From Clostridia bacterium (lineage in GTDB: Bacteria > Bacillota > Clostridia > Oscillospirales > CAG-272): a stretch of 33,781 nt of DNA. Location: contig JAFVTH010000024.1 in the NCBI GenBank assembly GCA_017503285.1, forward strand, positions 1-33,781, in the 5' to 3' direction. A program made the translations under genes and the position numbers. Shown in pieces: positions 5,852 to 13,868 of this stretch; position 1 is the stretch's first letter, and the number at the start of each line of letters is the position of its first letter. The notes beneath the pieces are model-generated. The model searched no databases. It saw only the letters and a program-made list of their open reading frames with translations, and was not told where the DNA came from.

Positions 5852-7447
5852 TTAGTATTTCCTTTCTCCAAAAATTTTACTGCCCACCCTTACAAGATTT
5901 GCTCCTGCCTCAATTGCGTAGGTGTAGCTTTCACTCATACCCATTGATAAAATTGCGTCCTTGTCGTCCTTAAATAGTGTGTCAAAAAGGTCCTTCACAA
6001 TGCCAAAGTAGTGTAGGTACTCCTCTCTGCATTGGCACCTTGGCGCCATTGTCATAAGCCCACGGACGCGCACGGAGCTATACCCCTTAGCCTTTTCGTA
6101 AAAATCAGACACGTCCTCGGGGAAAATGCCACCCTTTGCCTCCTCCCTGCCACTATTTACCTCTATTAATATATCCATAACTCTGCCGATTTTTTCAGCC
6201 CTTTTATTAATTTCCTCTAAAAGTCCTATGGAATCAACAGAATGTATAAGATCAACCTTATCTATTATATATTTTACCTTGTTCTTTTGCAGGGTGCCTA
6301 TAAAGTGCAGCTCTGCGCTCTTGTCGTATCGGTCGTACTTTTCAAGCAGCTCATTTACACGGTTTTCGCCAATGATTTTACAGCCCCTTGAAATTAAGTA
6401 GTTTATATCCTCGGCGCTTTGCATTTTTGTTGCGGCAAGGAGCTTTACATCCCTCTTGTCGCTTAGGCTGTTTATGTTATTTATAACATCTTTATAGTTT
6501 TTATCAATTTGCTCTTTTCTTGTATCCATTTTTCCCTCTAATATGTTGAGGACTGTCTTTAGCGCATCTTCCTCATCTACGAAGATTTTGTGATAATCCT
6601 GATGTCTTGAAAACCAGGTAAGCTGGCGCTTTGCGTAATGCCTTGTGGATTTTTTAAGCTCCTCGGCGCATATGTCAAGCCCACATTCTCCCCTTAAAAA
6701 GGGCAACAGCTCCTTGTAGCCTATGGCACTTGAGGCTGTGTACTGCTTTTCTAAAAAGCTGTTTTCATAAAGCCATTTTGCTTCCTTGGCAAGCCCCTCG
6801 GAAAGCATAATATCAACACGTCTGTCGATTCTTTCATAAAGGTTGCTTCTGTCCTTGCAGGTTAAGAAAAATACCTCTTTTTCATAGGGTGGCTTTTGCT
6901 CCCTAGAGCGTTTGTCCCACTCTGTTTTTGTAATGCCTGTGCATTTATATATTTCAAGGGCACGGATAACCCTTTTTAGGTTGTTTGCGTGAGTAGCCTC
7001 AGCGCTTTCCTTGTCTACCTGCTTTAGCATTTGGTGTACTGCTTCGTTGCCGTGTTCAAGCGCATAGCCTTCAAGATAAGATCTATATTCCTCATCCTTT
7101 GCAGTTTCTGTAAAGGCAGGGATTTCCAAAACACTGTCAAGATAAAGCCCTGTGCCACCACAAAAGATTGGTGTTTTGCCACGGCTGACAATGTCCTCAA
7201 TGGCTCTTTTTGCAAGAACCTGATAATCGGCGCAGGAAAACTGCTCATCTGGATTTTTTATGTCTATAAGATGGTGTGGCACCTGTGCCCTTTCCTCGTA
7301 GGTAGGCTTGGCTGTGCCTATGTCCATATAACGATAAATCTGCATAGAGTCGCAGGAGATAATCTCGCCATTTAAGCGCTTTGCCAGCTCTATGCTAAGG
7401 GCTGTCTTGCCCACAGCAGTAGGCCCAACAATTGCAATTACCTTCAT
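5852..7447 (-). CDS. MiaA-YggS fusion: tRNA dimethylallyltransferase joined to a PLP-binding YggS domain
   Basis: 531 residues in one frame. Residues 1-306 are MiaA, which transfers a dimethylallyl group to A37 of tRNAs reading UNN codons: P-loop GPTAVGKT near 7-14, ISCDSMQIYRYMDIGTAKP, FCGGTGLYLDSV and the late TRHYAKRQLTWFSRH. Residues 307-531 are YggS/YlmE, a pyridoxal-phosphate carrier with LLAATKMQ (PLP lysine), IGENRVNELLEKY, HFIGTLQKNK, MGMSESYTYAIEAGANLVRVGSKIFGE. Each half has full family length. The internal Met307 (ATG 6527-6529) is preceded by GAGGG, so separate YggS could also be made. In relatives these are separate genes, with yggS next to sepF as here. Start chosen at 7447 for AAAGGAG; the frame opens five codons earlier at a TTG. 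Confidence 0.9.
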   Translation of the reverse strand: MKVIAIVGPTAVGKTALSIELAKRLNGEIISCDSMQIYRYMDIGTAKPTYEERAQVPHHLIDIKNPDEQFSCADYQVLAKRAIEDIVSRGKTPIFCGGTGLYLDSVLEIPAFTETAKDEEYRSYLEGYALEHGNEAVHQMLKQVDKESAEATHANNLKRVIRALEIYKCTGITKTEWDKRSREQKPPYEKEVFFLTCKDRSNLYERIDRRVDIMLSEGLAKEAKWLYENSFLEKQYTASSAIGYKELLPFLRGECGLDICAEELKKSTRHYAKRQLTWFSRHQDYHKIFVDEEDALKTVLNILEGKMDTRKEQIDKNYKDVINNINSLSDKRDVKLLAATKMQSAEDINYLISRGCKIIGENRVNELLEKYDRYDKSAELHFIGTLQKNKVKYIIDKVDLIHSVDSIGLLEEINKRAEKIGRVMDILIEVNSGREEAKGGIFPEDVSDFYEKAKGYSSVRVRGLMTMAPRCQCREEYLHYFGIVKDLFDTLFKDDKDAILSMGMSESYTYAIEAGANLVRVGSKIFGERKY

Positions 7448-7733
7448 ATTGACTCCTTTCAAGATTTATTGTTATAGATTCGATGAGCGCCCGTGTTGGT
7501 TGTAATAGACACAGAAAATCAAGGCGTAAGGCTGTAAGCCTGCCGAAGATGTAGTTGAGTCTACATCGAGGTTGGTGCATCAGCCGACAACAAAGATTTT
7601 CAAAGTCTATTCGATGAGCACCCGTGTTGGTTTAATAGACGCAGAAAAGCAAGGCGCAAACGAGCTTGCAGACGAAGGCTATCCTTTCGATAGTCGAGGT
7701 TGCAAGCAATGTGGCAACACAGCTTTTCAAAGT
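7448..7733. other. queA-miaA intergenic region filled by two structured repeats
   Basis: No gene is seen. The interval is occupied by the miaA ribosome binding site and by two tandem copies of a 105-108 base palindromic element, each preceded on the plus strand by a conserved CGATGAGCRCCCGTGTTGGTT segment (about 7481 and 7612). Confidence 0.7.
7504..7611. repeat. Structured palindromic element, copy 1
   Basis: Ends pair as AATAGAC-ACA-GAAAATC with GATTTTC-AAA-GTCTATT (14 pairs around a 3-by-3 internal loop). The centre holds the 7-base stem GATGTAG/CTACATC with loop TTGAGT, flanked by CCGAA and GAGG. It would be transcribed with queA-miaA. Function unknown; could be a processing signal or a small mobile palindrome. 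Confidence 0.75.
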
Positions 7734-7738
7734 CTATT
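7634..7738. repeat. Structured palindromic element, copy 2
   Basis: Same plan as copy 1 with compensated changes: AATAGAC-GCA-GAAAAGC pairs with GCTTTTC-AAA-GTCTATT, and the apical stem is GGCTATC/GATAGTC. An extra GCTTGCA/TGCAAGC stem is clear. Its right edge supplies the queA stop codon (7734-7736). Confidence 0.75.
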
Positions 7739-8816
7739 CAATCAACATTGCGTCGCCAAAGGAAAAGAACCTATACTTATCCCCAACCGCCTTTTCGTAG
7801 GCGCGCATGATATAGTCCTTGCCTGCCAGGGCAGACACTAACATAAGCAGGGTGCTTTCCGGCAGGTGGAAGTTTGTTATTAAGGTATCTACTGCTTTGA
7901 ATTTATAGCCCGGGTAGATAAATATGCCTGTATTGCCCGAAATCGGCTCGATTATGCCGTCCTCGGTTGCAACGCTTTCAAGGGTACGCGCGGAGGTTGT
8001 GCCAACGGCAATTATCCTGCCGCCCTTTTTCTTTCTTTCGTTTATTATATCGGCACTTTCCTTGGTAACCTCAATATACTCGGAGTGCATAATGTGGTCC
8101 GTTATCTTTTCTGCTTTAACAGGACGGAAGGTGCCAAGACCAACGTGAAGCATAACCGGCACGATTTTTACGCCCTTTGCCTCTATTTTTTCAAGAAGCT
8201 CCTTGGTAAAGTGCAGTCCGGCAGTAGGGGCTGCGGAGCTACCGTTTTCCCTTGCGTAGACGGTTTGATATCTTTCCTTATCCTCTAATTTCTTTGTGAT
8301 ATATGGGGGCAAGGGCATTGAGCCGATAATATTAAGCACCTCGAAAATGCTTTGATATTTTTCCTTATCAAAGGAAAACTCCACAATCCTGTTGCCATCC
8401 TCAACCACCTCAAGGACAGTAGCTGTCAGCACATCTCCATAGTTAATCTTGCCACCGATTTTTATCTTTTTGGCAGGACGGAGCAAGACCTCCCAGCGAT
8501 TGGCTGTATGCTGCTTCAGAAGAAGGGTTTCAATTTTTGACGGAGCTGATACAAATGTGCCCTCTTGTCTTACCTTTTCTCCGTAAATCCTTGCAGGAAT
8601 AACACGGGAGTCGTTTATAACAAGGGTATCCTCGGGTCTTAGGTAGTCTATGATATCATAAAAATGCTTATTCTCAATTTCCCCATTTTTATGAAGCACC
8701 ATAAGGCGTGAATGGTCCCTTGGAGTTATTGGTGTTTGGGCAATTAGCTCCTGGGGCAAATCGTAATAAAAATCACTTGTTTTAAGTGTTGTTTCTGTAA
8801 GCTTATTCTTAATCAT
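7734..8816 (-). CDS. queA: S-adenosylmethionine:tRNA ribosyltransferase-isomerase
   Basis: 360 residues. Makes epoxyqueuosine by transferring the ribosyl part of SAM onto preQ1-modified tRNA in the queuosine pathway. Family blocks seen are [14 protein letters not shown] near 17, [54 protein letters not shown] and the C-terminal [18 protein letters not shown]. The N-terminus is about ten residues longer than usual, so a start nearer MKTSDF-like positions is possible, but the ATG at 8816 has AGGA upstream. The stop codon lies within structured element copy 2, suggesting that the element displaced the original 3' end. It is followed by miaA. Confidence 0.95.
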   Translation of the reverse strand: MIKNKLTETTLKTSDFYYDLPQELIAQTPITPRDHSRLMVLHKNGEIENKHFYDIIDYLRPEDTLVINDSRVIPARIYGEKVRQEGTFVSAPSKIETLLLKQHTANRWEVLLRPAKKIKIGGKINYGDVLTATVLEVVEDGNRIVEFSFDKEKYQSIFEVLNIIGSMPLPPYITKKLEDKERYQTVYARENGSSAAPTAGLHFTKELLEKIEAKGVKIVPVMLHVGLGTFRPVKAEKITDHIMHSEYIEVTKESADIINERKKKGGRIIAVGTTSARTLESVATEDGIIEPISGNTGIFIYPGYKFKAVDTLITNFHLPESTLLMLVSALAGKDYIMRAYEKAVGDKYRFFSFGDAMLIE

Positions 8817-8860
8817 CTAAAAATCCTGTTATCAAATGTAAAAAATCAATCATAAAATAT

Positions 8861-8882
8861 AAGTGGCAATACTGCCTTACTT
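8861..8882. promoter_or_regulatory. Inverted repeat between queA and dapA
   Basis: AAGTGGCA-ATAC-TGCCTTACTT is a short imperfect inverted repeat in the 119-base divergent region. It could be an operator for either gene. No clear -35/-10 pair could be assigned on either strand here. Confidence 0.3.
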
Positions 8883-8935
8883 TATATTATATATTATCTT
8901 AAAAAATTTTTCAACCATTTTGGAGGTTTTAGTCG

Positions 8936-9811
8936 GTGAGCAGAAAAAGAAATTTATTCAAGGGGAGCGCCTGCGCCCTTGTCACCCCTTTTAAGAACGG
9001 AGAAATTGACTATAGATCCCTTGAGGGTCTTATTGATTTTCAGATTTCAAACGGCACAGACGCCATTGTTTTACTTGGCACAACAGGCGAGGCATCAACG
9101 GTAAACGAGGACGAAAGAGAAAAAATCATCCCCTTTGCAAAAGAGAAAATCGGTGGACGAGTGCCGCTTATTGTAGGCACGGGAACAAACTCCACCGAGG
9201 TTAGTGTGCGATACACGAAAATGGCAGAAAAATTAGGCGCTGACGGCTGCCTTGTTGTAACCCCCTATTACAATAAATCTACGGAGCAGGGGCTTATTGA
9301 CCATTACAAAAACGTGGCGGGGAGTGTGGATATTCCCATAATTTTATACAACGTTCCCTCAAGAACAGGCATGTCAATTTCAAGGCGAGCCTACGAGGCG
9401 CTTTCCCTTGTTGACAACATTGTGGGAGTAAAGGAGGCATCGGGTAATATTACATATGTAACCCAGCTTATTTCCGAGTTTTCGGACTATTTTGATATTT
9501 ACTCCGGCTGTGACGAGCTAACCTTTACAACACTTGCCTTAGGTGGCTCAGGCGTTGTTTCTGTGGTGGCAAACATTATCCCAAGCCATATGCACCAGCT
9601 TTGTATGGAATTTTTGCAGGGCGATGTTACAAAAAGCCGACAGCTGCAGCTGCAAATTTCCCCTCTTATCAAGGAAATGTTTATGGAGGTAAACCCTGTG
9701 CCCATAAAAACCGCCCTTTATCTGCTCGGGCTTTGTGAAAATGAGTTCAGACTGCCCCTTTCCCCCTCTCGGCGTGTTGACGAAATTTTAGCCACTCTTT
9801 CCTCTCTATAA
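8936..9811 (+). CDS. dapA: 4-hydroxy-tetrahydrodipicolinate synthase
   Basis: 291 residues. Condenses pyruvate with aspartate semialdehyde, the first committed step to diaminopimelate and lysine. The Schiff-base lysine is in GVKEASGN (Lys166), the catalytic tyrosine in ILYNVPSRTG (Tyr138), and the LLGTTGEAST motif lies at 46-55. Start is GTG at 8936, nine bases after GGAGG; no better ATG exists. It is a stand-alone gene, divergent from queA and closed by its own terminator. Related pyruvate lyases share the fold, but the GTTGE and Tyr/Lys pattern fit DapA best. Confidence 0.94.
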   Translation: MSRKRNLFKGSACALVTPFKNGEIDYRSLEGLIDFQISNGTDAIVLLGTTGEASTVNEDEREKIIPFAKEKIGGRVPLIVGTGTNSTEVSVRYTKMAEKLGADGCLVVTPYYNKSTEQGLIDHYKNVAGSVDIPIILYNVPSRTGMSISRRAYEALSLVDNIVGVKEASGNITYVTQLISEFSDYFDIYSGCDELTFTTLALGGSGVVSVVANIIPSHMHQLCMEFLQGDVTKSRQLQLQISPLIKEMFMEVNPVPIKTALYLLGLCENEFRLPLSPSRRVDEILATLSSL

Positions 9812-9847
9812 AAAAAGCCTTCCGCGCTGATTGGCGGAAGGCTTTTT
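9812..9847. terminator. Bidirectional terminator between dapA and the GNAT gene
   Basis: AAAAAGCCTTCCGC pairs with GCGGAAGGCTTTTT (14 pairs, 8-base loop). It has T runs on both strands and serves convergent genes: it begins one base after the dapA stop and ends one base before the GNAT stop. Confidence 0.92.
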
Positions 9848-9848
9848 A

Positions 9849-10379
9849 TTATATTTTCTTTACGAACAAAATTCTTTTAAGTCCACCGTACTTTTTAAGG
9901 ATTTTGTGCACGGTAAAGCCACATCTTTGAAGGTTGTTTTGACTCCACGGATTTACAGGAGAAACGGTTGACGAAAGCCAAGTAAAGCCACAGCTTCTTG
10001 CGTGCTCCTCTAATTTTGTAATTAAATTATATTGAAGGCTGTTTCCTCTATACTGAGGACGAACTATGGTAAGCTTTACGTTGGCATTTTCGGTAACGTC
10101 ATCCACGCCGTCAATGTCCTTTGCCAAGTTTTCCTCGGTTTTGCCCGCAACGTACAAAATGCCGAAGGCAATGAGAGCTTCTTCATAATAAGCGCCCAAA
10201 ACAAGGCTTGGCGCATCAAAGCAAACGGCAAGGGTTTCGTAGGTATTTCTGCGAAGAAAATCCGGGTCTACTCCGTTTTCCTCTGCCACCTTAAAGGTTT
10301 CCTCTTGCATTTCAAGAAGCTGAGGAATTACCTCAATGCCAAGGGCCTTATATATAATTTTCGACTGATCTAATTTCAT
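9849..10379 (-). CDS. GNAT family N-acetyltransferase
   Basis: 176 residues. The central part has the GNAT pattern: LVLGAYYEEALIAFGILYV (beta strands 2-4), NVKLTIVRPQYRGNSLQYNLI (acetyl-CoA pyrophosphate loop with Q-Y-R-G-N-S) and a C-terminal NPWSQNNLQRCGFTVHKI segment, typical of acceptor-side ends in this family. Substrate cannot be predicted. AAGGAG overlaps the end of the TIR-methyltransferase gene only nine bases upstream, so the two are translated from one message and may act together. Together they form a unit with its own promoter and terminator. Confidence 0.82.
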   Translation of the reverse strand: MKLDQSKIIYKALGIEVIPQLLEMQEETFKVAEENGVDPDFLRRNTYETLAVCFDAPSLVLGAYYEEALIAFGILYVAGKTEENLAKDIDGVDDVTENANVKLTIVRPQYRGNSLQYNLITKLEEHARSCGFTWLSSTVSPVNPWSQNNLQRCGFTVHKILKKYGGLKRILFVKKI

Positions 10380-10388
10380 TTTTTCTCC

Positions 10389-11789
10389 TTAATACTTTGC
10401 AACCACGATTAAAAATCCGAAATTGACAAAGCTATCCGTTGACAAAAACTGCTCCTCAAGGTCCTCAAAGTGTTCCTCAAGCCACTCCCTCTCTACCTCG
10501 ATTTCTTGGTTATAAGGGTTATTTTTAGCTGTTACATTAATACTGTTTTTAAGGAACATAAATATGGTATCGAAAAGGGCTTCCTTCTCGCTGTAATCCA
10601 TTTGCGCGGAGTTTATGCCCATCTTTTCGTACACAATGTCCCTGTATCCCGAGCGATGAAGTAAAGTAAAAAGCTCCCTGCCGGAATAACGATAGCCTGT
10701 GGTGTCACACTTGGCTATCATATTAAATGAGCGCTCAAACATCATTTTCTCGTCCGGGTACACGAAGTTAAGGCCGTCATCTATATTCCTTATAAATATA
10801 ACTGCGCCACGGTTACAAACCTTACGTATGTTTTTAAGCACGTGATAAGGGGACTTTAAGTGAGACATTACCGCAAGAATGTTAATAAAGTCAAAGCCGT
10901 CAATGCCTTCTTTTTCCATTATATCCTTTAGGCTTTCAACAAACTCCTCACTCTCAACGTCCATTTGATAGAAGCTTGCCTTTGTGCCCTGATAATCTGC
11001 CTTTGCCTTTTCCACAAAGGTGCTGTCAAACTCAACGCCTATGATTTTCGAAACCTCGTCTCTGCTTCCAAGACGCTTCATAAGTGCCTTTCCGTTTCCA
11101 CAGCCTATATCAAGCACGTTAAGGTCGCTCTTGCCCTCTAAATGCTTTTCGTAAACGGGCATATCAAAATCAAAAAGCAGGCGCTGTTGAGTATCAAGCC
11201 TTCTTGCCTCGGTTTTATTTTCCTGGCTGAAAAAGCCTGTCTTTTCCTTGTTTTGAATATGTACGCGCCTCTTGGTACGGGCTTGCTTACCCTTAAGCTC
11301 TGCCTCAATAAGCTCGTCATAGTCGGTAACGCCAACCTTATCCTTTAGGATAGGAAGTAAAAGCTCAACGGAGTTAAAGGAATAAACATCGTTGTACTTG
11401 ATTGCGTTTATATGCTTAATTCTGTCAATTTCCTGCTCGGTAAAAAACTCCTCAAGGGCAACGTTGTCGTAAACAAAGCCGGGAGTTATAATAGGCAAAA
11501 ATGTGCACATTGGGTTTCTTAATGCAGAACGAAGCTCCTGCAAAACAACATCATCCTCGTTTCTGCATTGCTTAAAGAAATTAGGGGTAAGTATCATTAT
11601 CATAAGCGACACACCGCCTGCAATCTCCTTGCAAATTGACATGAAATTATCTCCGTGCTTAATGCACTTTGGAGCGTAAAAAAGCTTTAGCTTGTTTTTT
11701 GAATAGGTACAAAGGTCAGAGTAAATGTTTGATGCCAGCATAGCGCCCTCGCCACGGTAGCACAAAAATACGTTATAATCTCTCTCCAT
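10389..11789 (-). CDS. TIR-domain / class I SAM-dependent methyltransferase fusion protein
   Basis: 466 residues. Residues 1-150 are a TIR domain: YNVFLCYRGEGAMLASNIYS (first strand and helix), LFYAPKCIKHGDNF (BB-loop region), SLMIMILTPNFF, then CRNEDDVVLQELRSAL, in which Glu85 occupies the place of the NAD-hydrolase glutamate, and TFLPIITPGF. A charged linker (155-205) follows. Residues 206-400 are a Rossmann methyltransferase with VLDIGCGNG (225-233), acidic GVEFD (251-255) and YQMDVES. The tail (401-466) is acidic and ends in FGFLIVVAKY. Bacterial TIR domains are often NAD-consuming effectors in anti-phage systems, but some serve only in protein contacts. The methyltransferase target is unknown. 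It lies directly after jag, where mnmE usually stands. Confidence 0.85.
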   Translation of the reverse strand: MERDYNVFLCYRGEGAMLASNIYSDLCTYSKNKLKLFYAPKCIKHGDNFMSICKEIAGGVSLMIMILTPNFFKQCRNEDDVVLQELRSALRNPMCTFLPIITPGFVYDNVALEEFFTEQEIDRIKHINAIKYNDVYSFNSVELLLPILKDKVGVTDYDELIEAELKGKQARTKRRVHIQNKEKTGFFSQENKTEARRLDTQQRLLFDFDMPVYEKHLEGKSDLNVLDIGCGNGKALMKRLGSRDEVSKIIGVEFDSTFVEKAKADYQGTKASFYQMDVESEEFVESLKDIMEKEGIDGFDFINILAVMSHLKSPYHVLKNIRKVCNRGAVIFIRNIDDGLNFVYPDEKMMFERSFNMIAKCDTTGYRYSGRELFTLLHRSGYRDIVYEKMGINSAQMDYSEKEALFDTIFMFLKNSINVTAKNNPYNQEIEVEREWLEEHFEDLEEQFLSTDSFVNFGFLIVVAKY

Positions 11790-11825
11790 GCTTTCTTCCT
11801 TTCGACAAAATTCTACTTTATCATA

Positions 11826-11854
11826 AGTATATCATAACATAAAGCCAAAATCAA
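11826..11854 (-). promoter_or_regulatory. Promoter of the TIR-methyltransferase/GNAT unit
   Basis: On the minus strand TTGATT (11849-11854), 17-base spacer, TATACT (11826-11831), with TGA giving an extended -10. It lies just after the jag terminator and 37 bases before the start codon, so the unit is transcribed independently of the rnpA operon. Confidence 0.75.
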
Positions 11855-11860
11855 GCGACA

Positions 11861-11895
11861 GAAAAACAAAACCCGTGCCTTTTGATGGGCACGGG
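11861..11895. terminator. Terminator of the rpmH/rnpA-jag operon
   Basis: CCCGTGCC pairs with GGCACGGG around CATCAAAA on the minus strand, followed by TTTTGTTTTT. It begins a few bases after the jag stop codon. A T run also follows on the plus strand. Confidence 0.9.
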
Positions 11896-11901
11896 AATTT
11901 T

Positions 11902-12792
11902 TTATTTCTTGTTTTTCTTTTTGTTTTCACAGGTAATAACGATTTTACGGTTCTCGTCATAGCCAACAGAGTGGGTAGAAACACCCTCAATGCCTTGAAT
12001 TTCAGAGTGGATAATCATTCTCTCATATGGGTTCATTGGCTCAAGAAGAACATTTCTTTGATACTTAAGTGCCTTTTCTGCCATTCTTCTTGCAAGGGCA
12101 CGAAGTGTCTGCTCTCTCTTCTCTCTGTAATTTTCAATGTCGATAATAACCTTAACGTACTCCTTATGCTCGCCCTCGCTCTTGCGTGCTAAGCAAAGGT
12201 TTGAAAGGTACTGGATAGCATCAAGCATTTCACCACGGTGACCGATAAGTGCAGGTGCGTCCTCGCCCTCGATTGTGATAAGCCTTGTAACAAAGCCCTT
12301 TTCGTTAACGGTCAAATCTCCATTAACCTGGCAATTAAAGCCGATATCCTTAATAAAGCCCTTTAGGAAGTTCATAGCAAGAGTCTTTTCCTCAACGGTA
12401 ACGTTGATGCTTTCTTCCTTTTCCTCCATGGTCTTTGTAGCCTCAGCCTTTTGCTCAGCCTTTTGCTCAACCTTTTGCTCAGCCTTTGGTTGCTTTGGCT
12501 CTGCCTTTTGCGGCTTTGGCTCTGTCTTTTGCGGCTTTGGCTTGTTTTCCTTTTTCTTTGGCGCCTCAGCCCTCTTTTCCTGCTTTGGCTCTACCTTTGG
12601 CTGCTTTGGCTCTTCAATTCCGTCATCAACGATAACCTTGATTTCAGCAGGCACTCTGCCGATGCCCAAAAAGCCCTTCTTGCCTTGATTTATAACCTCA
12701 ATTGTAAGCTCGCCAAGCGCGTCATAAATGTCATGCGCCTTTGCATAAGCCTCTTCAACGGTTTTTGCTTGTATTGTAAATTCCTGTTTCAT
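11902..12792 (-). CDS. jag: Jag/KhpB RNA-binding protein
   Basis: 296 residues. Jag/KhpB binds many RNAs and affects cell elongation in Firmicutes. Three parts are visible: an N-terminal Jag domain (1-55, ending KKGFLGIGRVPAEI), a Lys/Pro/Gln/Glu linker (about 70-125) built of short repeats such as KPQKTEPKPQKAEPKQPKAE, a KH domain (about 130-215, with LIGHRGEMLDAIQYL in the GxxG region) and an R3H domain (about 215-285, with the arginine/histidine motif near YERMIIHSEIQG). Start ATG overlaps the yidC stop (TAATG). The long linker is unusual but in frame and free of stops; its antisense strand gives spurious frames. Confidence 0.94.
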   Translation of the reverse strand: MKQEFTIQAKTVEEAYAKAHDIYDALGELTIEVINQGKKGFLGIGRVPAEIKVIVDDGIEEPKQPKVEPKQEKRAEAPKKKENKPKPQKTEPKPQKAEPKQPKAEQKVEQKAEQKAEATKTMEEKEESINVTVEEKTLAMNFLKGFIKDIGFNCQVNGDLTVNEKGFVTRLITIEGEDAPALIGHRGEMLDAIQYLSNLCLARKSEGEHKEYVKVIIDIENYREKREQTLRALARRMAEKALKYQRNVLLEPMNPYERMIIHSEIQGIEGVSTHSVGYDENRKIVITCENKKKNKK

Positions 12793-13868
12793 TATTCGTC
12801 TCCCTCGTCATCTGCGCTATTTGTAACGTCTATCTCACGGCGCTTCTTGTTTTTGCCCCTTGCGGCTTCCTTCATTTCCTTTTCTATATTCTTAATATCC
12901 TCTTCGGTATACCTTGGATAAGGCATTGCCTTAGACAAAATAAACTGCTGTAGGGTGTTAAGGATTGTTCTGAAAATCCAGTAAATACCGATAGCTGCCG
13001 GGAACGAGAAGGTGAAGAACATTGACATAAGCGGCATTGCGTAAAGCATAATCTTCATAGAGTTCATGCCTGCAGCCTGCTGACCCTCCTGGGCAGGCTG
13101 ATATGTCATCTTCCTTGAGAGGAACTGTGAAAGGTAGGTAATTGCAAGGTTGAGAATCGGAATAAGAATCAACCAACCAACCGTGCTAAACATACCAAAC
13201 GCATCAAACGGTGTAATACCAAGGTCTGTGCCAAACATTGTTACGTCCGGTAGGAACTTTGCGTTGTTTTCAAGAAGGTACTCAACCTCGCTGATTGCAG
13301 CGTTTGCGTGGTCCTGTGTGAAAAGCTCCGTTTCGCTCCAGTATGGCTTGCCAACCATTGCCTGTACCTTTGCAGTAATATCTGCAAGTGAATGATTTCT
13401 TATGTTGGTTGCTGTGCTAATCTGAATAGCTGTGCCGTTAAAGTTAAGTCCGAAGGCGCTTGCAAGTATGTTACAAGAATCCTGTGCAAAGCCGGAAATA
13501 AACTCAAGCGGACGTCTTACAACCTCATAAAGTGGGAAAATGATGATAAGCTGAACGAGCATTGGTAGGCATCCGCCAAGGGGGCTGTAGCCCTCCCTTT
13601 GATAAAGACCCATAATTTCGTCCTGCATCTTTTTCATTGTAGCTTGGTCTGTTCTACCAGCGTACTTTTTACGAATTATCGCCTCGTAGGGGCGAAGCTT
13701 AGCTTGCTTAATCATGTTCTTTTGCTGTCTTATGCCGAACAAAAGACACATAAAAATTTGCATCACTAATGCAAATAGGAGTAAGGCTAAAACATAGTTC
13801 TGTGTCAGCCAGTAGCAGCCCTTCATAACATAGGCAAAGGGCGTTGCTAAAATATCCCAAAAGTTCAT
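12792..13868 (-). CDS. yidC: YidC/Oxa1 membrane protein insertase
   Basis: 358 residues. Inserts and folds inner-membrane proteins, alone or with SecYEG. First membrane helix about 24-46; a positively charged cytoplasmic hairpin (IRQQKNMIKQAKLRPYEAIIRKKY onward, 46-90); then GGCLPMLVQLIIIFPLYEVVRRPL, the conserved second helix. Between this and the last helices lies an unusually long external loop of about 100 residues (about 130-225). The C-terminus is rich in Lys/Arg/Glu. There is no lipobox cysteine, unlike many Firmicutes YidC proteins. It overlaps yidD (ATGA) and jag (TAATG). Confidence 0.93.
   Translation of the reverse strand: MNFWDILATPFAYVMKGCYWLTQNYVLALLLFALVMQIFMCLLFGIRQQKNMIKQAKLRPYEAIIRKKYAGRTDQATMKKMQDEIMGLYQREGYSPLGGCLPMLVQLIIIFPLYEVVRRPLEFISGFAQDSCNILASAFGLNFNGTAIQISTATNIRNHSLADITAKVQAMVGKPYWSETELFTQDHANAAISEVEYLLENNAKFLPDVTMFGTDLGITPFDAFGMFSTVGWLILIPILNLAITYLSQFLSRKMTYQPAQEGQQAAGMNSMKIMLYAMPLMSMFFTFSFPAAIGIYWIFRTILNTLQQFILSKAMPYPRYTEEDIKNIEKEMKEAARGKNKKRREIDVTNSADDEGDE

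Noticed and set aside
6527-6545. Sequencing error as cause of the MiaA-YggS fusion
   Set aside because: The frame is continuous on both sides, both domains have full length and a simple base change of one stop codon would explain it; an error cannot be excluded without reads, so it is kept as a finding.
7504-7738. tRNA or tRNA-like genes, because of the multi-stem folds
   Set aside because: No T-loop GTTCRA motif, no 7-base anticodon loop, and the closing stem has an internal loop; it fits a repeat element better.
8817-8935. Riboswitch (preQ1 or lysine type) between queA and dapA
   Set aside because: Only 119 bases, shared by two divergent genes, AT-rich, with no lysine-riboswitch or preQ1 core recognisable.
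12275-12921. Long plus-strand open frames of 137 and 156 codons rich in Phe, Leu, Ser and Cys
   Set aside because: They lie antisense to the jag linker and the yidC end; their composition is that expected from the complement of Lys/Glu/Gln codons, and no ribosome binding site fits.
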